NCBI RefSeq assembly: GCF_000478605.2
Contig: NZ_ASHX02000001.1
Coordinates: 3,077,895 to 3,141,894 of the forward strand
Direction: 5' to 3'
DNA from: Streptomyces thermolilacinus SPC6
Lineage (GTDB): Bacteria; Actinomycetota; Actinomycetes; Streptomycetales; Streptomycetaceae
DNA length: 64,000 nucleotides
Both the position numbers and the translations under genes were made by a program. Under the pieces are notes generated by a model. The model made no database searches and had not been told where the DNA came from. It saw only the letters and a list, made by a program, of their open reading frames with translations. This document shows positions 47,115-55,493 of the stretch, in pieces. The first letter of the stretch is position 1. Each line of letters starts with the position of its first letter.

Positions 47115-48523
47115 TGCTGTTCCTCTGCTCCCGCCTTCGTTACGGACCACTGCGTGACCGGCATCGCCTGCCGCCAGCCGGTGAAACCGCCCACCGGCAC
47201 GGCGTGCGCGACCGCCAGCCGTACGAGCTCGCCGCCGTGCCGCCGGTACCGCTCGGCGAGCAGCGCCTCCGACTCCAGCGTCACGGTGTTGGCGACCAGC
47301 CGTCCACCGGGGCGCAGCGCCGCCCAGCAGGCGTCGAGCAGGCCGGGCGCGGTGAGGCCGCCGCCGATGAACACCGCGTCGGGCGCGTCGAGTTCCGCAA
47401 GCCCGGCGGGTGCGGCGGCGGTGACCACGCGCAGGCCGGGCACGCCGAGGGCGGCGGCGTTGCGGGCGACGCGACCGGCGCGTACGGGGTCGCGTTCGAC
47501 GCTGATGGCGCGGCAGGTGCGGTGGACGCGCATCCACTCGATGCCGATGGAGCCCGAGCCGCCGCCGATGTCCCACAGCAGCTCGCCGGGGGCGGGCGCC
47601 AGCGCGGCGAGCGTCGCGGCGCGGACGTGGCGCTTGGTGAGCTGCCCGTCGTGCTCGTACGCGTCGTCCGGAAGCCCCGGTACGGCTCCGAGGCGCGGCG
47701 CTCCGGGGGCTCGGACGCACTCGACGGCGACGAGGTTCAGGGGGTCGCCCGGCGGGTGCGGCCAGTCGTCGGCGGTGCCGTGCAGGGCGCGTTCCCGCTC
47801 CGGGTGGCCGAGCTGCTCCAGCACGCTCAGGCGGCTCGGGCCGTAGCCGCGGGCGCGCAGCAGGGCGGCCACCTCGGCGGGGGTGGCGGCGCCCGCGCTC
47901 AGCACGATGAGGCGGCGGCCGTCGTGGAGGGCGGCGGACAGGGTGTCGAGGGGGCGCCCGACGAGGGTGACCGTCTCGGTGTCCTCCTGCGGCCAGCCCA
48001 TGCGGGCGCAGGCGTACGCGACGGAGGACGGGTGCGGCAGGACGCGCAGCCGGTGCGGGCCCACGGCCTGGGCGAGGGCGCGGCCGATGCCGTGGAACAT
48101 GGGGTCGCCGCTCGCCAGGACGGCGACGGCCCGGTCGGCGTGCGCCGCGAGGAGGGCGGGTACGGCGGGGCGAAGGGGGCTGGGCCAGGGGACGCGCCGG
48201 GCGGTCACCTCGTCCGGGAGCAGGTCAAGCTGGCGGGGGGCGCCGCCGATCACCACGTCGGCGGCGCGCAGGGCGGCGCGGGAGGGCTCGGGCAGGCCGG
48301 GCCAGCCGTCGGCGCCGATGCCCACGACGGTGATGACGCCTTCATGGGCGTCCCCTTGACCGGCACGTCCACGCGGCGCGGCGCCCTCGGCTTGGGCGGC
48401 GCCCTCGGCTTGGGCGGTGCCCTCGGCTTGGGCGGTGCCGTCGTGGGGGGGTCCCTCGGCTGGGCCGGGATCGGCGGCGGGGCCGGGGCTGGGGGCGTCC
48501 TGGCTGCTGGGTGGCCTGCTCAC
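47111..48523 (-). CDS. cobL: Precorrin-6Y C5,15-methyltransferase (decarboxylating), CbiE-CbiT fusion
   Basis: This 470-residue bifunctional enzyme joins a CbiE domain ([44 protein letters not shown]) to a CbiT methyltransferase with decarboxylase activity ([18 protein letters not shown]). The first 60 residues are low-complexity and include four AQAEG-type repeats coded by tandem DNA repeats, so the real start may be the later GTG near the VITVVGIG sequence. It forms an operon with cobM. Confidence 0.92.
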
Positions 48524-48657
48524 GGGCCGGAACCCTACCGGCCGGGTGCGGCGCGGGTACGTGCCGGGGCCACCAGGACGTTTCCCGAACCCGCGGGCCC
48601 CACACCGGCGCCGCTACCCGGTACGGCCCCTGCCCTGGGCCCGCCCCCGGGCCCCCC

Positions 48658-48716
48658 GTGCGGCAGGCGCTGGGACCGGCACCCGGCAAGTCCGCTGTGC
48701 CCACCCGTCCCGCCCC
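48658..48716. repeat. Second copy of the dispersed intergenic repeat
   Basis: These 59 bp differ from 8433-8491 at only 3 positions and include TGTGCCCACCCGTCCCGCCCC. They lie between the MerR-PP2C gene and cobL, and related GCCCGCAGCGG pieces follow. Both copies are intergenic. Confidence 0.8.
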
Positions 48717-48766
48717 TGGGCGGACCAGCTACCCGCAGCGGAAGCGGCCCGCAGCGGCCCAGGGGC

Positions 48767-49861
48767 TCAGCCCGCTACATGGGCCACCGCGCAGGCGGTG
48801 TTGTCCGGGGCGCCGTGCGCGTGGGCGGCGGCCACCAGGAGGTGGGCGGCGTCCGACGGGGTGGCCGCCGCGGCCAGTGCCTCCAGGACCTCGGCCTCCG
48901 GGACCACAGCCGACAGCCCGTCCGAGCACAGCAGGTACCGGTCCCCCGCACGCGCCTCGTGGAGCCGTACCTCCGGGGCGCGGCCCGACGCCTCCGCCCC
49001 GTCCAGCGCCCGCAGCAGCAGCGCGCGCTGCGGGTGCGACGCGGCCTCCTCCGGGGTGAGGCGCCCCTCGTCCACCATGGCCTGCACCACGGTGTGGTCG
49101 TGCGTGACGCGGTACAGCCGCCCGTCGCGCAGCAGATACGCCCGGGTGTCACCCACATGGACCAGCGCCAGCCGCGACCCCGTCCACAGCATCGCCGTCA
49201 GGGTCGTACCGGACTCGTCGTAGCCGCGCACCGCCTCGTTGGCGCGCAGCACCGCGTCCTCCAGGGCGTTGAGCAGGTCGCCCGCCCGGCCGGGCGCCAT
49301 GGCCTCCAGGGGGCGGAGCGCCTCGATGGCGGCGGCCCCGGCGTCGGCGCCGGACGCGCCGTACCCGTCGGCGACCGCGAGCAGCCGCTCCCCGGCGTAC
49401 GCGGCGTCCTGGTTGGTCTCGCGCACCAGTCCGCGGTCCGTGACGGCGGCGTACCGGATGGTCAGTTCCCTCGTGGTGGTCATCGTCGGGTCCTCGTTTC
49501 CCGAGAGGCCTTCCGGAAGGTCTCCCGAAAGGTGGTCCACGAGGAAGGAGGCCAGGTCACGGCGGGCCGCCGTGTCGGCTTCGACGCGGGCCCAGTACGC
49601 GCGGACCTCCCGCGCCGCACCGGCCCTGTCCGACGCGTCGTACAGGTCGCACACCGCGCCGATCCGCGCCAGCGGCATCCCGATCCGCCGCAGCCACGCC
49701 ACCAGCCGCGCCCGCTCCAGCTGCTCCGGCGCGTAGTAGCGGTAGCCGCTGTACGGATCGACCCGGACCGGCCGCAGCAGACCCAGCTCGTCGTACCGGC
49801 GCAGCGCCTTCGCGGACAGCCGGGTGGCGTGCGCGAACGCGCCGATGGTCAGCAGGCCCAC
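48767..49861 (-). CDS. MerR-type HTH / PP2C protein phosphatase fusion
   Basis: This 364-residue protein starts with a MerR winged helix (LTIGAFAHATRLSAKALRRYDELGLL, then YRYYAPEQLERA). A short helix (80-115) follows, and from about residue 130 a PP2C phosphatase domain. The PP2C motifs are RETNQDA, VADGYG, HVGDTRAYL, LLCSDGLSAV and APDNTA, so the metal-binding aspartates are present. The GTG at 49861 has GGGGAGGAG upstream. An internal ATG at Met127 has its own GAGGA, which might give a free phosphatase. The role is probably signal-dependent transcription control; the target is unknown. Confidence 0.88.
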   Translation of the reverse strand: MGLLTIGAFAHATRLSAKALRRYDELGLLRPVRVDPYSGYRYYAPEQLERARLVAWLRRIGMPLARIGAVCDLYDASDRAGAAREVRAYWARVEADTAARRDLASFLVDHLSGDLPEGLSGNEDPTMTTTRELTIRYAAVTDRGLVRETNQDAAYAGERLLAVADGYGASGADAGAAAIEALRPLEAMAPGRAGDLLNALEDAVLRANEAVRGYDESGTTLTAMLWTGSRLALVHVGDTRAYLLRDGRLYRVTHDHTVVQAMVDEGRLTPEEAASHPQRALLLRALDGAEASGRAPEVRLHEARAGDRYLLCSDGLSAVVPEAEVLEALAAAATPSDAAHLLVAAAHAHGAPDNTACAVAHVAG

Positions 49862-49954
49862 GTCCCGTCTCCTCCCCCGCCGGGCTCCCCGCCCGGCACG
49901 CACCACGCTCCGGCTTCCCGCACGGGGAAGGTCAAGCGCCCATCGTCGGCGGGC

Positions 49955-50845
49955 TCACTTCCGGTTGTACAGCCGCATCGTCACCGCGCCGAAGACCAGG
50001 ACGAACGCCGCCGACCAGCCCAGGGTCCACGCGATGTCGGCCATAGGGCGGCCGCCCGCCATCAGTTCGCGGACCGAGGTGGCCAGGTGGGTCATCGGGC
50101 TGTTGTTGACGAACGCCTGGAGCCAGCCCGGCATCGTGCGCGGGTCCACGAAGACGTTGCTCAGGAACGTCAGCGGGAAGATCACCATCATGCTGACGCC
50201 CATCACGGACTTCTCGCTGCGCAGCAGCAGGCCGAACATCGTCCAGATCCACGAGAACGCGAACGAGAAGACCATCAGCAGCGCCACCCCCGCCAGCACC
50301 CCGGCGACCCCGCCGTCCGGCCGGTAGCCGATCAGCATCCCCACCGACAGCATCACGGCGGACGCGATCAGGTACCGGACCACGTCGCCCAGCAGATATC
50401 CGACCATCGGCGCGGGGCGCCAGATCGGCAGGGGGCGGAACCGGTCGAAGACGCCCTTCTCGATGTCCGTGTTGACCGAGATCCCGGTGTACATGGTGAT
50501 CATCACGACGCTCATCGTGAGGATGCCCGGCAGCAGGAACTGGATGTACGACGACACCGACCCGGCGAGCGCGCCGCCGAAGAGGTAGGCGTACATCAGC
50601 ACCATCATGACCGGGAACGCCGTCACGTCGAACAGCTGCTCCGGCACGTGCTTGATCTTCAGCATCGCCCGCCAGCCGAACGTCAGCGACGCCGACAGCG
50701 CGGACGGGCGGGGCGGGCGCCGGTCCGCGCCCGTGACGAGCAGGGCGGCCAGCTCGTCGGCGCGCGGGGCGACGAAGGCGGTGTCGTACGCGCCGGAAGC
50801 CCCCGCGGCGGGCTGCCGCTGGGACTGGGGCGCCGTGGTGCTCAT
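49955..50845 (-). CDS. DrrB-family ABC-2 exporter permease
   Basis: This 296-residue protein has a 50-residue cytoplasmic N-terminus, then six hydrophobic segments. [22 protein letters not shown] and [22 protein letters not shown] are hallmarks of the daunorubicin-resistance DrrB permeases. It overlaps the ATPase gene by 4 nt. No biosynthetic cluster adjoins, so it is more likely a general drug or lipid exporter than self-resistance. Confidence 0.93.
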   Translation of the reverse strand: MSTTAPQSQRQPAAGASGAYDTAFVAPRADELAALLVTGADRRPPRPSALSASLTFGWRAMLKIKHVPEQLFDVTAFPVMMVLMYAYLFGGALAGSVSSYIQFLLPGILTMSVVMITMYTGISVNTDIEKGVFDRFRPLPIWRPAPMVGYLLGDVVRYLIASAVMLSVGMLIGYRPDGGVAGVLAGVALLMVFSFAFSWIWTMFGLLLRSEKSVMGVSMMVIFPLTFLSNVFVDPRTMPGWLQAFVNNSPMTHLATSVRELMAGGRPMADIAWTLGWSAAFVLVFGAVTMRLYNRK

Positions 50846-51828
50846 ACCGGGCCCTCCTTGCCCGTCAGCGCCAGGAACACCTCGTCGAGGCTGGGCTGTC
50901 CCAGCGCGAAGTTGTCCACCGTGACCCCCGCGCGGGCCAGCTCCGACAGCGCCCGCGCCGCCTGCTCCGCCGCGCCCAGCTCCGTGCGGTGCCCGTCGAC
51001 CGTCGCGGTGAGCGCGACCGGGTCCGGGTCGAGCTGCACGGTCGCCCCGAGCGTCCCGGTCAGCACCCGCGCGGCGCGCTCCCGCTGGCCGGGCTCCCGG
51101 AGCCGTACGTGCACGGCTCCGGAGCCGACCGACGCCTTCAGCTCGCCCTTCGTGCCCTCCGCGATGACCCGGCCCCGGTCGATGACCGCGATCCGGGACG
51201 CCAGCTGGTCGGCCTCGTCCAGGTACTGCGTGGTGAGCAGCACCGTCGTGCCCTGGGCGACGACCGCGCGGACGATGTCCCACACCTGGTTGCGGGAGCG
51301 CGGGTCGAGGCCGGTCGTCGGCTCGTCCAGGAACAGCAGGTCGGGCGTGTTGAGGATGGACGCGGCGATGTCGATGCGGCGCCTCATCCCGCCCGAGTAG
51401 TGCTTGACCTGCCTGCCCGCCGCGCCCGACAGCCCGAAGGCCTCCAGCAGCTGCGCCGAGCGGTCGCGGGCCGCCGCGCGGGAGTGGCCGAGCAGACGGC
51501 CGAGGAGGACCAGGTTCTCCGTGCCGGTCAGGTCCTCGTCCACCGACGCGTACTGCCCGGTCAGGCTCACCCGGCCGCGTACGGCGTCGGCGTCGCGCAC
51601 CACGTCCCTGCCGAACACGCGGGCCTCGCCGCCGTCCGGCCGCAGCAGCGTGGCCAGCATCTTCACGGCGGTCGTCTTGCCCGCGCCGTTCGGGCCGAGC
51701 ACCCCGTACACCGTCCCGGCGGGGACGCGCAGGTCGATGCCGTCGACGGCGCGGGTCGTGCCGAAGACCTTGACCAGGGCGTGGGTCTCCACGGCGAGGG
51801 GGGACGCGGGAGGGGGCTGGGGGGTCAT
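50842..51828 (-). CDS. DrrA-family ABC exporter ATP-binding protein
   Basis: This 328-residue protein has Walker A GPNGAGKT at 45-52, [17 protein letters not shown] (a DrrA-specific Q-loop region), signature [12 protein letters not shown] and Walker [18 protein letters not shown]. The C-terminal domain ends [15 protein letters not shown], also DrrA-typical. It is the first gene of the drrAB-like pair. Confidence 0.95.
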   Translation of the reverse strand: MTPQPPPASPLAVETHALVKVFGTTRAVDGIDLRVPAGTVYGVLGPNGAGKTTAVKMLATLLRPDGGEARVFGRDVVRDADAVRGRVSLTGQYASVDEDLTGTENLVLLGRLLGHSRAAARDRSAQLLEAFGLSGAAGRQVKHYSGGMRRRIDIAASILNTPDLLFLDEPTTGLDPRSRNQVWDIVRAVVAQGTTVLLTTQYLDEADQLASRIAVIDRGRVIAEGTKGELKASVGSGAVHVRLREPGQRERAARVLTGTLGATVQLDPDPVALTATVDGHRTELGAAEQAARALSELARAGVTVDNFALGQPSLDEVFLALTGKEGPV

Positions 51829-51888
51829 CTCGTCGGTCCTGTCGGTGGCGGCGGGCCGGGGGAAGGGGGCGCCGGCCGCCGCCGGGGT

Positions 51889-52338
51889 TCACTCATGCGT
51901 GTAGAAGACGTAGAACGCCGCCACGCCGATCGCCGCGCCGACGATGAGGCCGATGACGGCGCTGGTGAGGAGACTGCCGCCGGCGAGGCTGCGCAGCAGG
52001 CCGATCGCGATGCCGCCGAGCGCCCCGTACGCGATGGCCCGCGTCTCCCTCGGCAGGGCGCGCTGCCTGCGGCCCAGGGCGTAGCAGAGGGCACCGAAGA
52101 CCAGCCCCGCGACGAGGCCGAAGACGACGTCGCCCCAGTCGGTGGGGCCTTCGCCGCGGTGCAGGAATCCGGCGTACAGGGCGTACACGGCGGCGAGCGC
52201 GGCGGGGATCGCCCAGCTCAGGGGGGTGCTCCGGCGGGCGGGCCCGGTACCGGGCCCGGCCGCGGTCGAGCCGGTGTCCGTCCCCGGGCGGGGGCGGCGG
52301 CCGCGGCGGTGCCGGGCCGGGGCTGCGTGGGCGCCCAT
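51889..52338 (-). CDS. Small integral membrane protein of unknown function
   Basis: This 149-residue protein has a basic N-terminus and four hydrophobic segments (WAIPAALAAVYALYAGFL, VVFGLVAGLVFGALCYAL, and two Gly/Ala-rich helices near the end). The ATG at 52338 follows GAAGGAGCAGCC, a good ribosome site. It precedes the DrrA gene by 60 nt on the same strand and may be co-transcribed. No family is recognised. Confidence 0.75.
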   Translation of the reverse strand: MGAHAAPARHRRGRRPRPGTDTGSTAAGPGTGPARRSTPLSWAIPAALAAVYALYAGFLHRGEGPTDWGDVVFGLVAGLVFGALCYALGRRQRALPRETRAIAYGALGGIAIGLLRSLAGGSLLTSAVIGLIVGAAIGVAAFYVFYTHE

Positions 52339-52692
52339 GGCTGCTCCTTCCGACGTGACCCCGCCGGGCGGGGCCTTCCGGGGCGGCCCCGGCGTACGGG
52401 ACCGTCCGGCGCGGCCCGCCGTGCGCGGCCTTCCGACGGCTGTCCTCCCAGGGCACACCCACCCGGGTGAACCAGCAAGTGGATCAACACGGGGACGGGG
52501 CCCGCCGCCCGGACACCCGCCGCGGCACGAGCCCCGCCCGACCCGGACGCCCGAGCCGCTCGCCCCCGGCCGGGCGCCGCCGTCCCCCGTGAACGCTACG
52601 CACGTAATCCGCCCCGGACCGTCCGGTTCCGGGAGCGGCATTACGATGCGGCTGTCTCGCGCCACTTCCCCTGCCAGTCAAGGACGTTCGGC
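52339..52692. other. Divergent intergenic region
   Basis: These 354 bp separate the small membrane protein gene (leftward) and the APC permease (rightward). They must hold both promoters. The right part (about 52585-52690) is less GC-rich. I see no gene or clear operator. Confidence 0.4.
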
Positions 52693-54177
52693 ATGCGCAA
52701 CCCATCGGGCAGAGGGCTCCGGCCCAACGCGCTGGGCACGTTCGACACCGTCGTCATGGCGGTCGCGGGCAGTGCCCCGGCCTACTCGCTGGCCGCGACG
52801 ACGGCCGTGCTCGTCGGGGCCGTCGGGTTCGCGGCGCCCGCCGCGCTGCTGTACTGCGCCCTGCCGATGCTGGGCATCGTCCTCGCGTACGGGCGGCTCG
52901 GGCGGCTGGACGTGAACGCGGGCGCCGCGTACTCGTGGGTGGGCCGGACGCTGCACCCGTTCCTCGGGTTCCTGTGCGGATGGGCGCTGGTCGTGTCGGC
53001 GACGCTGTTCATGGTGGCGGGTTCGCTGCCCGCGGGTGCGCTGACGCTGGCGCTGTTCGACCCGGAGCTGGCCGAGGACACCTGGACGGCGACGGCGGTC
53101 GGGGCGGGCTGGTTCACGGCGATGCTGCTGGTGGTGCTGGGCGGGGTGCGGCTGACCGTACGGGCGCAGCTGATCATCTCCGGGGTCGAGCTGGTGCTCC
53201 TGCTGCTGTTCGTGCTGGGCGCGGTGGTGCGGGGCGGCGCGGCGGCGGCGTTCGACTGGTCGTGGCTGGGGTTCGCGCACTTCGACGGGGTGTCGGGCTT
53301 CGCGTCGGGCGCGCTGATCGCGGCGTTCTACTACTGGGGCTGGGACGTGACCGGCAACCTCAGCGAGGAGACGCGCGACAGCCGCCGCACGGCCGGGCTT
53401 TCGGCGCTGGTCGGGGTGGGAGTGGTGTTCCTGCTGTTCGAGGCGTTCACCATCTCCGTCAACATCATCCTGACGACGGAGGAGATCACCGCGCGGGCCG
53501 ACGCGAACACGCTGGCGCTGCTCGGTGACGCGATCTGGCCGGGCACCGGCGGGAAGCTGCTGGTCGTGGCGGTGATGCTGTCCACCGTCGCGACGCTGGA
53601 GACGACGCTGATCCAGGTGACGCGGACGCTGTTCGCGATGGGCCGCGACCGGACCGTGCCCGCCGCCTTCGGCCGGGTGCACCGCCGCTGGAACACCCCG
53701 TGGGTGGCCGTCGCCGTCGTCGGCGCCGTCGCGCTGGCGTTGTTCGTCGCGTCGAACGCGCTCGGCTCGGTCGGCGACATCCTTTCCGGCGCGGTCGGCG
53801 CGATGGGCCTGCAAGTGGCGTTCTACTACGGCCTCGCCGGGATCGCCGCCGTCGTCGCGTACCGGCGGATGCTGCTGTCGTCGGTGCGGGAGTTCCTGCT
53901 GGGCGGGGTGTGGCCGCTGGCGGGGGCCGCGTTCATGCTGTGGATCTTCTACGAGTCGCTGGCCGGGCTGCCCACCGCGTCGGTCGTCATCGGCCTCGGA
54001 GGGCTCGCCGCAGGTCTCATTCCGATGACCTGGTACTGGCGGAGGGGCAGTTCGTACTACCGTCCGGCGAAGCTGGACGCGGTACGGACGCTGGCGGCGG
54101 AGGCGGACTTGCCGTACGGCGACGTACCGCGGCAGCACCGGCCGGCCGCCGACGAGACCTTGGCGACCGACTTCTGA
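52693..54177 (+). CDS. APC-superfamily amino acid permease
   Basis: This 494-residue protein has twelve or so transmembrane segments. The start GLRPNALGTFDTVVMAVAGSAPAYSL fits the APC helix 1 with its substrate-binding unwound region. SGALIAAFYYWGWDVTGNLSEETRDSRR is a typical helix 6 and loop. It likely imports amino acids or related amines by cation coupling; specificity cannot be read. AAGGA precedes the ATG at 52693. The next gene starts 35 nt downstream. Confidence 0.9.
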   Translation: MRNPSGRGLRPNALGTFDTVVMAVAGSAPAYSLAATTAVLVGAVGFAAPAALLYCALPMLGIVLAYGRLGRLDVNAGAAYSWVGRTLHPFLGFLCGWALVVSATLFMVAGSLPAGALTLALFDPELAEDTWTATAVGAGWFTAMLLVVLGGVRLTVRAQLIISGVELVLLLLFVLGAVVRGGAAAAFDWSWLGFAHFDGVSGFASGALIAAFYYWGWDVTGNLSEETRDSRRTAGLSALVGVGVVFLLFEAFTISVNIILTTEEITARADANTLALLGDAIWPGTGGKLLVVAVMLSTVATLETTLIQVTRTLFAMGRDRTVPAAFGRVHRRWNTPWVAVAVVGAVALALFVASNALGSVGDILSGAVGAMGLQVAFYYGLAGIAAVVAYRRMLLSSVREFLLGGVWPLAGAAFMLWIFYESLAGLPTASVVIGLGGLAAGLIPMTWYWRRGSSYYRPAKLDAVRTLAAEADLPYGDVPRQHRPAADETLATDF

Positions 54178-54212
54178 CCACGCGACTGACCACGCGATCG
54201 GGGGGAGAAGGC

Positions 54213-55304
54213 ATGGCCGCACGCCACCGCGCCACCGGAGGGGGACGCCCGGACCGCACCGGCGGCACCGGGAAGCCACGGCACGGGCGCGGTACGAGAC
54301 GTACCGGGCTGATGGGCCGCGCGGGCCGCTCCGCGCGGGAGCAACGCTTCGTACCGGAACTGGACCCGTACTTCGGGGACGAGGCGCTCGGGGACGTACG
54401 CCACGACATCGCCATAGGCCGCTGGCAGGGCGTACGGGACCTGCTGCGGGACACGGGGGACGACTGGCCGCGCCGCACCCACCGCATCCGGCTCCTCGCG
54501 CACGCCGCGGCCGGCACGTCCGCCGTCGAGTGCTGGCGGGCCGCCGAACCGGACGACCCGGACGCGGCGGTGCTGCGGGCCGCGACCGAGGTGGTGCGGG
54601 TCTTCGACGCGGCCATCGCGGCGGGCCGGGGCGCCGCGATGGACCCGGCGAGGCTGGACTCGACGGTCCTGGCGTGCCTGTCCGCCGCCGACGCCCGGCC
54701 CGCCGACCCGATGCCGTGGGTGTCGCTGCTGACGGTGGCCCGGCTGTACGAGGGCGGGGTGAGCCGGGCGGAGCTGCGCCGCTGGTGGGACGAGCTGCGG
54801 CGGCGCGACCCGCACAACGCGGAGGGCCATGTGCAGCTGCTGCGCTACTGGTCGGCGCGGTGGCACGGCACGCACGGCTCGATGTACGACTTCGCGCGGG
54901 ACGCGGCGGGCGCGGCGCCGCCCGGCTGCCCGCTGCCGGTGCTGGTGCAGATCGCCCGCGTCGAGGAGTACCGGTACGTGGTGGACGGGGCGCTCGGGCG
55001 GGGCCGGGGGCCCGGCTCGGTGCGCGGCTTCGACCAGCACTGGAAGCACGAACTGGCGGTGACGGAGGTACGCCGCACCTGGGAGCGCTGGATCGCCGAG
55101 CGCGCGCCGGGCCCGGTGCGGCCCGAGGAGGTGGAGCTGCTCAACTACCTGACGCACGCCGCCTGCTACGCGGGGCGCCTGGAGATGGCGGAGTACCTCT
55201 TCGGGCTGCTGGGGCCGCGGGTGTCGCGGGTGCCGTGGTCGTACACGGGCGATCCGGCGGAGCAGTTCACGAGGTGGCGCGCACAGGCCCGCGCCACCCC
55301 GTGA
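54213..55304 (+). CDS. Conserved hypothetical protein (363 aa), helical
   Basis: After a basic, low-complexity 40-residue start the protein is soluble and mostly helical, with TPR-like content: GDVRHDIAIGRWQGVRDLL, AEGHVQLLRYWSARWHGTHGSMYDFARD and HAACYAGRLEMAEYLFGLL. The histidine- and tryptophan-rich middle (HWKHELAVTEVRRTWERW) is distinctive. The ATG at 54213 follows GGGGGAGAAGG. It is probably in an operon with the permease; the function is unknown. Confidence 0.8.
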   Translation: MAARHRATGGGRPDRTGGTGKPRHGRGTRRTGLMGRAGRSAREQRFVPELDPYFGDEALGDVRHDIAIGRWQGVRDLLRDTGDDWPRRTHRIRLLAHAAAGTSAVECWRAAEPDDPDAAVLRAATEVVRVFDAAIAAGRGAAMDPARLDSTVLACLSAADARPADPMPWVSLLTVARLYEGGVSRAELRRWWDELRRRDPHNAEGHVQLLRYWSARWHGTHGSMYDFARDAAGAAPPGCPLPVLVQIARVEEYRYVVDGALGRGRGPGSVRGFDQHWKHELAVTEVRRTWERWIAERAPGPVRPEEVELLNYLTHAACYAGRLEMAEYLFGLLGPRVSRVPWSYTGDPAEQFTRWRAQARATP

Positions 55305-55493
55305 AGCCGCTGCCCCTGCCCGGGCCGGCCCGGCTGCCGTGCGGACCGGTCCGGGGCGCGGGTCTCCGGGCCGCCCGGCCCGGTGACCCGCGCGGGGCCG
55401 CCCCGGCCCGGACCTGCGCGGGGCGGCCTCGGCGGCGGGGCGGCCGCCTGGTGGGTGGCCGTGGATGACCGTGGGTGACCGCCCCGCGCCCGG

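Noticed and set aside
48524..48766. Cobalamin riboswitch ahead of cobL
   Set aside because: I looked for the conserved B12-box-like core and found none. The gap holds the dispersed repeat instead.
47114..51400. Open frame of 1428 codons on the plus strand
   Set aside because: It spans cobL, the PP2C fusion and the DrrAB-like genes in antisense and has no recognisable protein features.
49955..51828. Self-resistance exporter of an antibiotic cluster
   Set aside because: The DrrAB-like pair stands without any biosynthetic genes in the window, so a resistance role for a local product is not supported.
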